From Xiphydria camelus (taxonomy: Eukaryota > Arthropoda > Insecta > Hymenoptera > Xiphydriidae), in NCBI GenBank assembly GCA_963678675.1, contig OY783193.1, forward strand, positions 15,513,746 through 15,577,745: a DNA stretch of 64,000 bases, in the 5' to 3' direction. The position numbers were made by a program, and so were the translations under genes. The notes beneath the pieces are model-generated. The model did not search any database. It was not told where the DNA came from and saw nothing but the letters and a program-made list of their open reading frames with translations. Positions 1-11,944 of this stretch are shown here, piece after piece. Position 1 is the stretch's first letter. The number at the start of each line of letters is the position of its first letter.

Positions 1-692
1 TGATCGAGGGAAAAAACGAAGACTCGACACCGGTATAAACCGACTACCGCAATATTATCGTTCATACCCCACGCAGAGCACGCGCCTGCGAAACGTGACT
101 TCAATTAATCATCACCGGAGGTACGGGCTCGGTAAGTTGTCTCCCCAACATTTTCACAGTGGAATCTTGCTAGAGGCTATCGATCGCGGAGAGATCGCAT
201 AATCGCTAATTCTCTCACCGACGACGTAACCTTGATCGGGAGCTGCGAAAAAGTGTTCCAAACGAAATGAGTTCCACTTTCGGCCGCGTAGAAAGGCTTG
301 CGCAAACTCCTGAGAAATTCCAGCATTCTTAGACGATTAGACGTGGGTTTTTCTCCCGACGTTCCATGACGAAATATTCCGCGGACAGTGTTGGAGGGCG
401 AAGCTGCATCGATGAATGGCGTTTCTGCAGATCCGAGTAATGTTTTCAACTTGTTTATACACTGAGACTAAAAGTTGTTTAATCGAAATGAACGTATTTT
501 TGGATAATCCTAAAAGCATATTTATTCGAGATTAAATATATAAATATTATTCATTTAATTAAATATTATTTATTGGTGTACAAATAAGTTTGAGGACACT
601 TCCATTCGGTGTTATAAAAGTAATTCGGTTACCGCTCACATATGATATGGTGGCACTTGTTATGTATAGTATCGAAACATAAGGGAGTCATA
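1..692. other. Unassigned AT-rich sequence
   Basis: I see no supported gene. Short open frames on both strands have no recognisable domain and no splice context. The stretch ends at the TA target site of the palindromic element that follows. Confidence 0.4.
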
Positions 693-921
693 CCCGGTCT
701 TCACGTAAGTTGTTGACATAGGAATCGTGCGAGTGCGAGTGAGGACGCGAATTAACACGGGTGAACCCATAAGAGTTTCTCTGTCGCACATTCTCCGTCC
801 TTCTCGAACCTGTCCAGTTGGAGTGTGCGGCAGAGAAACTCTTATGGGTTCACCAGTGTAAATCCGCGTTCTCACTCGCACTCGCACGATTCCTATGTCA
901 ACAACTTACATGAAGACCGGG
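693..921. repeat. 229-bp palindromic MITE with TA target duplication
   Basis: The left arm (693 to about 793) starts CCCGGTCTTCACGTAAGTTG and is repeated in inverted orientation at about 824-921, with a loop of about 30 bp. Both ends are flanked by TA (691-692 and 922-923), as expected of Tc1/mariner-type non-autonomous elements. The arms differ at only a few positions, so the copy is fairly young. Open frames that cross it on both strands are by-products of the palindrome. Confidence 0.75.
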
Positions 922-1323
922 TAGATGTAACCTTTAAATTCTGTGAATCAAACATGCAGACCGATAAGCTCTTTATTAGAAACTGCTTTCGCTATGAATT
1001 CCATCAAGGAAAAAGTGTTAGGAAAGCATGCGAATTGATCTGTTCTGTTCTTGGGGACGTATTGTATCTAAAAGTGCATGTGAGTATTAGTATGAGATTT
1101 AAAGACGGTGATTTTGATGTTAGTGACCGTGAACGTACCGGGGCCCCTGTAAAAGTGGACAACCAGGAACTACAGGAGCATTGCTGGATAAAAGCTCTTG
1201 CCAGACGGAAAAACAACTTTCAGAACAGCTAGGAGTAACTCAACAAACCATTTCCTATGGCTTAGAAGCAATGGGAAAGATTCGAATAGAAACAAAAAGT
1301 AGGTACCACACTCTTTGACTTAA

Positions 1324-2952
1324 GGGGTTACACTACCCAGAAAAAATTTTTTTTTCAACATTTTTTTATTCGCTTAAATGATGTATAAACTATTCATAAA
1401 TGACATTCAAAAAGAATTTTGGTGGAAAGGCTGTTATAAATAATTTTTTTTTAGTTTTTTTTCGGAAGCGCCTCTGAGCGCTCCGCAACGTTTGAAAGAG
1501 CCGCTCGACCGCGCACAGGATTATAAGGATATTAGTACAGCTCTGTTGGTAGTTTTAGCAGGTATAAGTGAATTATAGTTATTGAAAATATATATAGATG
1601 ATGACGTAATAAATATCGGAAATGTCGTAGGACGCCAGAAAAAGAAGTGAAAAATCTTGGAGGACGAGGAAAATTAACTAGAACATTGATATACGAATTG
1701 AGTGTGTACTACGGACTGGCTATACGTCGAAATACTGATTCAGTAGAGAATATGCGCAAGGAAATATACGCTACATTGTATCACAACATTTCAACTGATG
1801 AAAAACCTCAGCACGATAGATGCCCCGCAGGAGCCGATTCTTGGTGCTCTTGGCAAAGAGCGAAAGCCTCGCAAACTCTTGAGATGTACACTCACAAGCC
1901 AGCTATGCCCCTCTTGGTTTTCAATGCTGTACAAAAAATCTACGAAGATTTAACAAGAGAAGAACTCCTCTCCCGTTGCCTAGGAGGATTTACGCAAAAT
2001 GCAAACGAAAGTTTGAACTCTGTCGTTTGGTCGATTGCGCCGAAAGCGATATCTAGCGGTAAAGCAGTAGTTGATATTGCAACCAACGTAGCCGTCATAA
2101 CATATAATGGCGGCTTTTCATCACTGCTAGATGTAGTATCAACCCTCGAGTTGAAGATTAGTCCCGAGCTGCATAATTATGCAATAGAAATCGACCAACA
2201 TCGTGTTCGAGCCGCCAACCGCTCATCGTCGATCCACCGAAAAAGCGCTCGGAAGGATCTTACGGCACTCAGGAAGGAGACTGACGAACTAAATTCGAAT
2301 GTAGAAGGGCAGCTATATGGAGCTGGAATAGCAGAGTAAAGGTAAAAAAATCAGCAAGCCCATATTTAAAAAATTTCATATGACAAATACGTTTTCAAAC
2401 TTTAAACGCGTTTTTCTCGAAACTATGTTTTTCAAATCTGTGTACACCGTATCTCGCTCAATTTTTGTTCGATTGACTTGAAATTTTAACTGCAACTTCT
2501 TAGATAGATTTTCCGTGGAAGTACACACGGTTTTTATGATTGATAAATTATTACGTTTGCAGTTAACAATTTAAGGTCGATTTTTTGCCAAGAAATGAAA
2601 AACAAAGTTTAAACTCATACAACTTTGTGAATTTTCAAACAAAATTTAAAATTCTCGGTACTTCCATGGAAAAACTATTGTAAATTAAGAAAAAAATTGT
2701 TTTTTTGTTCCAGATGGCGCACCAGGACTGCTACGGTGTACACCGTTTTTCTCGTACAAAAATTTTGTTTTGTGTTTCTCCTACTGCCACGACGCCATTT
2801 TGTTATATATATATAAATAACAAATATTTTTGAGAACTTTAATATATGTGTAATAATGCCCTAAATTTTTGTTTTGATCCAATACCTAGAACTCGAGAAA
2901 AAAATTCACAAAGAAAGCTTATTTTTTCGACGCGCCTGGGTAGTGTAACCCC
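1324..2952. mobile_element. TTAA-flanked Mutator/Kolobok-like element
   Basis: The element has inverted ends, GGGGTTACACTACCCAG at 1324 and CTGGGTAGTGTAACCCC ending at 2952, and TTAA on both sides (1320-1323, 2953-2956). It is 1,629 bp long. It carries one coding segment at 1647-2339 related to the transposase of the larger element at 28123-32888. A TTAA duplication and G-rich ends fit the Kolobok superfamily better than classic MULEs, which make 8-11 bp duplications. The superfamily assignment is inference. Much of the transposase is missing, so the copy is probably an internal-deletion derivative. Confidence 0.75.
1647..2339 (+). CDS. Partial Mutator/Kolobok-like transposase (C-terminal portion)
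   Basis: This open segment of about 230 codons starts at a GTG with no convincing ATG, so it is an exon or a truncated gene. It reads through family hallmarks: YYGLAIRRN, then a Cys-containing CPAGADSWCSWQRAKA segment, HKPAMP, a conserved LLSRCLGGFTQNANESLNSV block with the Asn-Glu-Ser motif, and a basic C-terminus ending QLYGAGIAE. The same NES block occurs in the decayed transposase at about 30.5 kb. The N-terminal zinc-binding part and most of the catalytic core are absent. The frame is clean for its whole length, which suggests recent mobility in trans or recent insertion. Confidence 0.7.
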   Translation: MKNLGGRGKLTRTLIYELSVYYGLAIRRNTDSVENMRKEIYATLYHNISTDEKPQHDRCPAGADSWCSWQRAKASQTLEMYTHKPAMPLLVFNAVQKIYEDLTREELLSRCLGGFTQNANESLNSVVWSIAPKAISSGKAVVDIATNVAVITYNGGFSSLLDVVSTLELKISPELHNYAIEIDQHRVRAANRSSSIHRKSARKDLTALRKETDELNSNVEGQLYGAGIAE

Positions 2953-2995
2953 TTAAGCAAATAAAAATAGCCGTCTTGACATACATATGTTTGAT

Positions 2996-4060
2996 ATATT
3001 AAATCGGTATTCATTGAAATCGAGTAAATGTGCTTCTGGGACTATCTAAAAATACGTATATTCGAATTAAACAAATTTCTTTTCAGTATAATGAATAATA
3101 CGATGGAATAAAACTAATCTCGTTTCGATCGTACTTGGTGCGAAACTTTTACACGAATCTCTTTCGAAATTTCATTTGAGACGAAAACTATTGTTGAGAA
3201 GGGGGGGGGGAGTCGTAAATTATTCAGTTTATTTTTGTAATATCCAGAGGTATATTCGGAATGGATTTTTTGTTCCAAGAATACAATTTCAACGTGCAAT
3301 CGAAGATTATCAGTTCAAAAGCAGGATTCAGAAACGGTATAAAAATAATGAAATTCTATTCGACTGATCTCGCCCCCGTGACCTGCTCACCAAGATTGCC
3401 TCAGATATTAAGTGCTTTCATTCGCGACATTCTGCCTTACATACTTTCCCCCGATCGACAATATTTAACCCTCCGTGGTCACCAAAGATCTACTTGACCC
3501 AGGCTTCAATTTTGAAGCTGACTGTCCTTTTTTTAGAATCATAACTAGACCCTCGTCAGATCTCAGAATGAATAGCTTCTTCTTAAAACTCGTTCTAAAA
3601 ACCTTCTTCGGACTTCGGAAAAAATCGTTTTTGAAACGTACGCTGTGGAACTATTTATTGTTTCAAAGTGCTATATCTTATGAAAATTATCCGTAAACTT
3701 TATTTTTTTTTAAACTAAAAATAAAGAAGTTACGACACTTTTAGTGAAATAGCTTATTTTTCACGCATCTATATATTCACGATCGTTTTTGAATGTCATC
3801 ATTTAATTTCTTACGTAAGCACGGTGATTAGATATTCTACAATGTTCGAAGAATGTTCAGTAATTTGTCGGTCTAAATTAGATAAATGTTGTTCATGTGG
3901 TTATTATTTAAAAATCTGTTGGGTCCATTTGACCCATATGCGACCACCGCGGAACTGTACGGATGTGTGGCCACACACAGGGGGTTGTACGTGTATATTT
4001 CTATAGATAAGAAGAAGGACCAATAACGGTGTTAAAATAGACGAATGTCAACGTGACGTC
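2996..4060. other. Unassigned sequence with a G-run
   Basis: I found no supported gene. A run of about 12 G lies near 3201. The sequence downstream is AT-rich with short random frames. GGGTCCATTTGACCC near 3925 is a small palindrome like those near piggyBac-type ends elsewhere in the window, but no partner end was found. Confidence 0.35.
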
Positions 4061-4563
4061 CAATGAGGAACTTGCATGATTTTTTTATTGGCTTAAAAAA
4101 TAGAGTAAAAAATTACAATTTCAACGGTATATAAACTTATGGTGTTAACATGTCGGATACCTTCACAAATTTGAGTTAAAAATGTAGCGTTTGAAAGAGC
4201 CGCGCAAACAGCGAGAAGCAATGTGTGACGTCACGCAATAGTAAAAGCGCTATCGGCCAATCATACTGCGTTCTAGGGCGGGACGTAGTTAGGAGCACTC
4301 GACAGTCATTGGTTAAAATTGAGATTTAGCCAATGATCATCGAATGTGTGACGTCACGCAACAGTAAAAGCGTCTAGGCCAATCATACTGCGTTCTGGGT
4401 TGGGGCGTGGTTTAGGCGTTTGAGGCACGATTAATTAATTCTTTTTCTCCAATATAGTTACATATTATTTAAAAAAATACAGTGCTCCCTGGTTTTTATA
4501 ATACGATAGCTTCATTCAGTAAAATTTTCAAGGAAAAAAAAATTTCATGCAAGTTCCTCATTG
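4061..4563. repeat. MITE with CAATGAGGAACTTGCATGA terminal inverted repeats
   Basis: CAATGAGGAACTTGCATGA at 4061-4079 is repeated in inverted orientation at the right end, finishing at 4563. The interior has no coding sequence and contains a tandem duplication with CRE-like sites. I could not define a target duplication, so the superfamily is unknown. Confidence 0.55.
4221..4410. repeat. Tandem duplication, period about 123 bp, each copy with TGACGTCACGCA
   Basis: Two diverged copies start near 4221 and 4344. Each has ATGTGTGACGTCACGCAA, then AGTAAAAGCG and CCAATCATACTGCGTTCT. The TGACGTCA palindrome is a full CRE/ATF site and is followed by an inverted CCAAT-like box. This may be promoter-like sequence inside the MITE or simply a repeated subterminal motif. 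Confidence 0.6.
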
Positions 4564-5307
4564 AGGGCCTTGCAGCAAGGAAGCACGCAGCTCCACAAAT
4601 GTCGATTTTGAGGAAAACAAGAAAAACGTTTATAATCCTAACTGTAAGAGATATCAATTTCTCGCTTGGATGTAACGAAGACACTTGCTTGAGGGTTATA
4701 AATGCAATAAAATTTAAAAAAATGATAAGACCTTGATGCGAGAATTCTTGTTTTTTTGTTGGAGCTATCTCCTTATTGCACCAAAATCAAGAAGATACTT
4801 CAAATAAACACTTCATTCTCAGGAAATACTCAAAATTCATAAAAACATGTATTAACATATACGAGTACATACTTTATTATTTTTATTGTCCATCATTTGC
4901 GTCATCATCGGTCATCTCGACTATATCTCTCTTGCCTCAAACGTTGTTTGACGTATCTTTTTGTACCTAATTAAAGCATAACCCATTATTGGATCTGCGT
5001 CGATTTTGCACCACACGCGATTGCTAATTTTTTGTGCTATATGACAAGCCCATAATCCCAATTTGCGTAAAATATGGAGCTGCGTCCTTCTTGCAGCATA
5101 GCCCTCAATTCATTTTTGTTAGGGTGTTCGACGTCGCGTAAATCATCTAGTCTCAAGGGGGACCAGGCAATAAATACAATGGAAATAGGATCGCTCGAAA
5201 TGAAGGACAGGAAACACGGTAAAGTTTGCTGCCCCGTAGTTTCACTTAAATATCATAAGGAAAATGACCGAAGTTCAGAGACGGTATGACTTTGCCGAAT
5301 ACATATA

Positions 5308-7315
5308 GTCCGGGAGGCAGCGACGTTTTTACCGTGGTCATTTCACCAAGGCTGGTTTTCATTCACATGATAGATTCCATACTGTGTGTGAGCGAAATGC
5401 TTGTCAGCTGCCGCACCGGCGGTGGGGGTGTGTACAGTAGAGCCTCAAACGCGTAAAAAAACTAGAGAAATAAAGTGATATCACCAAAGTTCAATTTTTG
5501 TTTATGGCTTATTTACATTATGTAATTATAAAAAATCGTAGTCAGCTGGACATATTTCGGGGGGAAATGTGTCAGCTGGGACAATAAACATGCAGCACGC
5601 CGGCTAAAGAGGCTGCGACTTTATCGACTTTTCCCCTGCAATTCGGCTAGCTGACGTTTATTTATATTTAATACAAGTAATACTGGTTCGTACGGTCAAA
5701 TTTCAACTTTAGGGCCGGTTTTACCAACACGGTATAAACGCGGTATAGCGCTATACTGAGAATAACCAGCAATAAGCCTTATGGTTATTCTCAGTATAGT
5801 GCTATACCGCGTTTATACCTGTTGGTAAAACCGGCCCTTAGTAGTATAAAGAGACATTATATATTTTTTGCAACAAAAGATTCGATGGTTTATTTATATT
5901 ATGTAATTATAAAAAATCGTAGTCAGCTGAACATATTTCGGGGGGAAATGTGTCAGCTGTTGACGTATATTTGCGCAATACAGACGCCACGTAAACTAAT
6001 ACCACCATGCTTTAAATTAAGTTATGTGATTGCTAATTCATTATATTTTATGAAAAACATCGTCAGATAGGTGTATAGTGGGGATCAGTCCGTCAGCTGG
6101 GACAAAAAACATGCAGCGCACCGGCTAAAGAGACTGCGCATTTATAATTTCAGCTGACGACTTTTCCCCCGCAATTCAGCCAGCCGACTTTTATTTATAT
6201 CTAGTACGAATAATAATAGTTCGTGTAATCAAATTTCAGCTGCAGTAGTATAAAGAAATATGAAATTTATTGCTACAAAAGATCTACCAGAGATCCGCAC
6301 TTCAGTTGTACCCCGCATGGCTTTTAGATATTTACTCTTACATTTATGAATATCGCCTTCTATACAATAAATCTTCTATTGATTTCTTTAACTTATTTAT
6401 TTCTAACAAATATTATTAAATAGTTAGATGATAATAATAAATAACATAATTAACTACAATAATAATTATTATCGCCATTAAAATTTCAAGCAAGATAGAC
6501 TCTTTTTAGACAATAAATTTCATGTTTCTTTATACTACCAGACCTAAAGTTTGATTACACGAACCATTATTATTCGTACTAGATATAAATAAAAGTCGGC
6601 TGACTGAATTGCGGGGGAAAAGTCGTCAGCTGAAATTATAAATGCGCAGCCTCTTTAGCCGGTGCGCTACATGTTTTTTGTCCCAGCTGACGGACTGACC
6701 CCCACCATAAACCTAGCTGATGATGTTTTTCATAAAATATAATGAATTAGCAATCACATAACTTAATTTAAAGTATGGTGATATTAGTTTGCGTGGCGTC
6801 TGTATTGCGCAAGTATACGTCAACAGCTGCTACGATTTTTTATAATTACATAATGTAAATAAACCATCGAATCTTTTGTAGCAAAAAATATAATGTCTCT
6901 TTATACTACTGAAGTAGAAATTTGATCGCACGAACCAGTATTACTTGTATTAAATATAAATAAAAATCAGCTAGCCGAATTGCGGGGGAAAAGTCGATAA
7001 AGTCGGAGCCTCTCTTTAGCCGGCGCGCTGCATGTTTATTGTCCCAGCTGACACATTTCCCCCCGAAATATGTCCGGCTGACTACGATTTTTTATAATTA
7101 CATAATGTAAATAAACCATAAACAAGAATTGAACTTTGGTGATATCACTTTATTTCTCTAGTTTTTTTACGCGTTTGAGGCTCTACTGTACTCACCCCCA
7201 CCGCCGGTGCGGCAGCTGACAAGCATTTCGCTCATACACAGTATGGAATCTATCATGTGAATGAAAAGCAGCCTTGGTGAAATGACCACGGTAAAAGTGT
7301 CGCTGCCTCCCCGAC
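5308..7315. mobile_element. 2.0-kb foldback element, TA target site (family copy 1)
   Basis: The element is flanked by TA (5306-5307, 7316-7317). Its ends are GTCCGGGAGGCAGCGAC and the inverse GTCGCTGCCTCC with one mismatch beyond. The two arms, roughly 950 bp each, are imperfect inverted copies that meet near 6300-6500. Each arm holds two diverged direct repeats of about 350 bp, marked by TTCGGGGGGAAATGTGTCAGCTG and GCCGGCTAAAGAG. CAGCTG recurs many times. No coding sequence survives. Copies 2 and 3 lie at 10297-19677 and 25188-26991, the latter only distantly related. A Harbinger-type MITE sits in the left arm. Confidence 0.85.
5712..5837. repeat. 126-bp PIF/Harbinger-type MITE, TSD TTA
   Basis: This is a near-perfect palindrome with ends GGGCCGGTTTTACCAACA and a loop of about 14 bp. 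It is flanked by TTA (5709-5711, 5838-5840). Sister arms at about 6235-6255 and 10675-10690 lack it, which confirms insertion into the foldback arm. The 3-bp TTA/TAA duplication and GGGCC ends match PIF/Harbinger derivatives; a second example is at 25615-26278. Confidence 0.8.
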
Positions 7316-7317
7316 TA

Positions 7318-8643
7318 ATAGTTCGTCACCTAGAATAGCACGTAATACTTTTACGTTTTACTCGGCGGAAGATTAAAAACAGGTTATATCTCGAAACTGG
7401 TTTCGGCTCATAGAATGCTGGGTTTTAAGCGGTAATCCGGTGTAATAAGGAGCGAATCATTTTTTTTTCAGTAGGCATCAATTCCCGGGCGCCGAATTGA
7501 CCGACTTTTCGGGATGCATTATTTCGATTTTACTCCGGTGTAGAGTTGCGTGGTTTTTGCTTCTTGAATAAAATGCTACTCCCATAAATTTCGAGAATGG
7601 GAATTTATCGGCGACTCTGTATTGCACGTTCACACAAAGTAGACAAAGAATAAATCTATTTCAAAACTGTTCGAATCTACTTCAGAAATTGTTGAGCCTT
7701 GTTTCGACATACATAAATTCGACGTGGTTACGAAACAGATGCACTTCTTTAAGTAATTAATGAGAAATAGAAACATATTTATAGCACAATAAGTGGTTAT
7801 CTAAAAATGATATTATGCAATTTAAATAATTGTTTACACCCCCCGTTTTTAGTATACGCTATTAAACTGCAATTAACGTTAAAAGTCCTCCTCTATTCGT
7901 CGAAGACTAACTAAATCCAAGAATTTACAGGTGTATTCTTAAAACGGAGAAGAGCACTTTTAACTGTAACAGCGGTTGCAGAATACGAGCTTTAAAAAAT
8001 TTTAATTTGCTCACCTATACTTGTCGTTCACCACCCATCCTCCACGAGCATAATTTTCTCTGAAACAAGCCGAGATGTACATTGATTACTTTTACTTCCC
8101 CGCGGCGATTGAACGAAAGCAAAAGTCATGCGTGATTTGAGGCACCTATCGTCGATTCCTCTTCGAGTTATCCAGAAGTATTTAATAGCACATTGCACGT
8201 ACATCGAGACGGAATCGATTAAGACGAGAAAGGTTTATTTGACTCTCTACTCTTACGGCTATCTTTATAGGTGCTCTTAACATTCCTCTGCTCCTACATT
8301 CCCACGCAAAAGTTACTCTCTATTCTACATATTTTTATCGTCATTGAAGCACCCCTCCAATAATCTGCCTCAAATTCACGCATGAACATTCCTATCATCG
8401 TACGAACTTATAATATATAAGTACTTAAAATATTTCCGGAAAATCCATCTACGGAACTTGTTTCAAATGCAAGTTAAAAAATGAACACCACCGTACTTCT
8501 GCTCTAATAAAAGACAGACTCAGTTATGACACGCTATTCATTTGCGCGTGATCATCCAAGAATCTGCATCAAATTCTAGCCAAAGTACACCTCCAAAAAT
8601 CTACATCAAATTCACGCATGAATATATCTATTACCTACTGTAA
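7318..8643. other. Unassigned AT-rich sequence
   Basis: No gene was recognised. Near 8360-8630 a phrase like AATCTGCATCAAATTC recurs three times in slightly different forms, which suggests old local duplications. Confidence 0.35.
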
Positions 8644-8644
8644 A

Positions 8645-9183
8645 CCGAGAGAAATAATTGCTGATGCCAAAAAATTTGTTTCTTCAATCAAAAAGATGAT
8701 ATAATTGAAGAGCTTATTGGAAAAATGTGACAAGCCACACTCCGTTCAAAAATAAACAGTTTACTTTGTAGTAGTCCCCTGCATTTTTGTTTCATACTTT
8801 AAGATTGTAGACGTTAATATATGAGCTAGAGTACATCTATTAAAAACACTGAGGAGTTATATTAATTAAATATATATTTTACAGATTTCTTTGAAACTTC
8901 AAAGCTCGTCTTCTCAATAAAATGATTTTGTGGCTTGTCACGTTTTTCCAATAAGCCCTTCAATTACAGGATCAAGCTATAATTTTCTTCGTGTAAGAAA
9001 ATATTTGATTGGCTCGAGTACTACTCGATTTTTCGCACAAGAAGAATTTCTTATCTCAACGAAGGTATTCTTGGGTAAAGAATATAGATCCTTCGACCAA
9101 GAATCTATATTCTTAAAAATTTGTAAGATCACATGTTCTTGATTCAAGAAATATTTTTTTGATACTAGCAATTATTTCTCTCG
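8645..9183. repeat. Nested inverted-repeat element
   Basis: The outer inverted repeat is CCGAGAGAAATAATTGCT near 8646 and its inverse ending at 9183. Inside, GCTTATTGGAAAAATGTGACA near 8713 is repeated inverted near 8935-8960, so a second palindrome is nested within. A related copy of the outer sequence is at about 48130-48500. It is non-coding and I cannot assign a superfamily. Confidence 0.55.
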
Positions 9184-10043
9184 GTGTACAAACTTATATA
9201 AATATTCAAAATATTTCAAGAAATTTCGTCTATAAAACTTGCTTTAAGTAGGAGTTTAAAAATGAGCATCATCGTACTCACGGAAAAAAGAATTTTATAC
9301 AAAGTGATATTTCACACAGTATAAGTTCTGTTGTCCTCAGGAGCGACAATAGCACAGAGTATCGTTGTACATTGTAAGAGATCTCTATCAACATAGCAAC
9401 ATTCAAGATGTTCCACAGCCAGTACGACTAATGTATTACATTACAAGAGTGCTACACTGAATTGCAGTTCTTGCAATGAAAGATGGATACTCTTACAAAC
9501 TACAACGGCACTCTGTGTTATGTCGCTTCCGAGGACAACTTCTGCTATGTGAAATATCATTAATTACACTTACATTTATTGAGTACTTTGTACAACATTC
9601 TTTTTCCCGTGCTTCCACTTTAATTACCAATTGGCTCGGTTATGACACGTCATTAATTTTTGCGCACTCATCATATCGCATGTGTGTATACTTAGAACAC
9701 GGTCTGTTTCATACACAATGCACAATAGTGCGCTAAAAATCTATAATACGAGTAACGTAAAGTATAGATTTCGACACATTGATGCATTCTACGCGTGAAA
9801 CGGAATGCGCTCCAATGTTATGTATATATGTATACGATCTACATTCGATGCAATGCCAAAACCACCAACGAATGATATTTACTCTCGCATAAGTTTTATA
9901 CTCGAATAAAACACGGCGTAAATTTCCTAAATAAACTAATATATGTAAATTATACGGCAACTTTAACTAATATTAACTCATCAAATGCATCAAGGCTGTA
10001 TACGCTTCATGGTCATCATTAAGAGGCCGACATATCAGGCCCA
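9184..10043. other. Unassigned; isolated TTAA MITE end
   Basis: No gene was recognised. TTAAGAGGCCGACATA at 10019-10034 matches the end of the TTAA MITE at 38274-38567, but no partner end is nearby, so it is a truncated copy. Confidence 0.35.
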
Positions 10044-10296
10044 CTATACTGCCCTGCTAAAACAGGGAGTCGTATCTGCAAAAGAAACGATTTTTGCTTT
10101 TTTGGCTATTTGAGTATATTCTATCTGTTTCATTACTATGCCAAGTGTATAAGGTGTATCTGCAGCTCCTATATATCAGATAAGAACAAAAATAGGATGC
10201 GTTTCTACGAGCACGCCATGAAAGAATTCAGAAACTGTTGTATCTTGAAATGTATTAAAGTGCAGATACGACTTCCTGTCTTAGCAGGGCAGTATA
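10044..10296. repeat. MITE with CTATACTGCCCTGCTAA inverted ends
   Basis: CTATACTGCCCTGCTAAAAC at 10044 is matched by its inverse ending at 10297, and GTCGTATCTGCA also occurs in both arms. The next foldback element starts within the last base of this repeat, so one inserted at the terminal TA of the other. Confidence 0.6.
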
Positions 10297-10995
10297 GTCC
10301 GGGAGGCAGCGACATTCTCATGATGGTCATTTTACTAAGGCTGATTTTCATGTACATGATAGATTCCATGCTGTGTGTGAGGGAAATGGCAGTCAGCTGC
10401 CATATTGGCGATGGGGGTGAGTACAGTAGAGCCTCAAACGCGTAAAAAAACTAGAAAAATAAAGTGATTTCCCAAAGTTGAATTTTTCTTTATGGTTTAT
10501 TTACATTATGTAATTATAAAAAATCGTAGTCAGCTGAAGATATTTCGGGGGGAAATGTGTCAGCTGGGACAATAAACATGCAGCGCGCCGGCTAAAGAGG
10601 TTGCGCCTTTATCGACTTTCCCTCCAATTCAGCTAGCTGAGTTTTATTTATATTTAATACAAGTTATGTTGGTTCGTGCAATCAAATTTCAGCTTTGGTA
10701 GTATAAAGAGACATATTTTTTGTAACAAAAGATTCATCTTCCCTGAAATTGTATTGCTATGAAAATAGTTGTACGTAAATTTCTTTAAACGATGATCAGC
10801 CCAAATAGTTTATAAAACCCACCAAAAGGACAGGTTTTATAAACTATTAATCAAAATACGAGATTGTTTAACAACTATTTTATGCATTGCAGTAACTGGA
10901 ATTACATCTAAATAACACGTACAGTAATTTAAAAAAATAAAAATGGAAACTGGAACATTTTTTCCTCATTTCCTCGTTTATTCATCCTCTGTTGC

Positions 10996-11574
10996 TGTTT
11001 CTGTACAGAAAGGAAAGAGGGAAAAGAACGGAACGACCGGAATGGATAAACAACAATAAGTTCTCTATTCTTCGAGCGAAGATTAGGTACAGAATCGTAC
11101 GAAATGGACCAATGGTCGCGGGGTGTGGTTGCGCGTGAGCGTGAGTCGGACGAGGAACGATGTGTCCACGTTTGCGGTTCGCTAATGACTGCCCTTTGCA
11201 GCGGAGGAGGCAGAGTTCGTTAAGAACGAACGGGCAACGGTCTGCCGGAAGCTGAGGCAAAGCGGGGGTATCGATTCGCCGGAAAGTACGTTGATTCGCG
11301 TAACGGCTGGATCGCGCTAGTCTCAACAATACGTGTAGGTAACAGTCGCTGCGTACCGAGAATGCAGCGCGCCGAAAAGGAGCGAAGCCGCGGGCGCGAG
11401 GCCGGAAACGGGCTCGGTTATCGGAGTCCGAGCTCGATCTCGGTTATCGGAATCCGAGCGTCTTCTGACGATCGGACGACGGTTGGAATAAAGACGCTAG
11501 CCTAAACACTTATGCTTAGGAAATATCGTCGGTCGAAATACGTGAGAACGCAGAGTCTTGGGCTGGTCGTAACA
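10996..11574 (-). repeat. 3' LTR of the BEL/Pao element
   Basis: The LTR is 579 bp, bounded by TGTTTCTGTAC and GGTCGTAACA as read on the plus strand. Relative to the other LTR it has a 26-bp tandem duplication near 11427-11452 around GTTATCGGA. The 5-bp GTTGC duplication abuts it at 10991-10995. Confidence 0.93.
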
Positions 11575-11590
11575 TACCGCCCGCCTTGCC
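11575..11590 (-). other. Polypurine tract of the BEL/Pao element
   Basis: On the minus strand the bases just before the 3' LTR read GGCAAGGCGGGCGGTA, a purine-rich tract in the place where plus-strand priming is expected. Confidence 0.6.
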
Positions 11591-11675
11591 ATCGCGACCG
11601 ATGGCAAAATTCCATAGTTAATGCCTCGATATGGTCAGTACTTAATATGAATCCGAATTGCTAATTGTGGGTACA

Positions 11676-11823
11676 CAGGGCCGCGTCTAATGAGTGGCCA
11701 TTTCGTGCCACGCACGAAGGCGCGCATGAAGGCGCACTAATCATGGGGCGCCAAAAAGCCTCATACCTTCTCTAGAAAAGGGCGCCAAGCACGAAGGCGC
11801 CTCATCATCTAGAAGCGGCCCTG
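11676..11823. repeat. 148-bp hAT-type MITE inside the BEL element
   Basis: The ends CAGGGCCGC and GCGGCCCTG are flanked by a perfect 8-bp duplication, TGGGTACA (11668-11675, 11824-11831). CAG-type ends and 8-bp duplications are hAT hallmarks. The interior repeats AAGGCGC and GGCGCC and is non-coding. It sits between the integrase stop and the polypurine tract, so it does not break an ORF. Confidence 0.85.
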
Positions 11824-11944
11824 TGGGTACATTTAAATTTACAAGATTTGAACGAACTTATAATATAATATGATAAGATAGCTAATATAGTGAATACGTT
11901 CCCTTTGGCGACGGGGCGCTTGACGCATTCGTTAGGCTTCGTGT

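Larger units (their letters stand above)
950..2995 (+). pseudogene. mariner transposase relic, split by a TTAA element
   Basis: Positions about 950-1319 encode the N-terminal helix-turn-helix part of a mariner transposase: FHQGKS followed by a KDGDFDVSDRERTGAPVKVD-like stretch, then QQTIS and MGKI after a frameshift. The coding sense stops at a TTAA at 1320-1323 and resumes after the TTAA at 2953-2956 with ANKNSRLDI. Taking one TTAA copy out restores continuity at the normal mariner junction (PH-LT-ANKN), so the 1324-2952 element inserted inside the mariner gene. Stops and frameshifts show that mariner was already dead or has decayed since. No catalytic D residues or mariner TIRs were found downstream of 2995. 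Confidence 0.75.
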
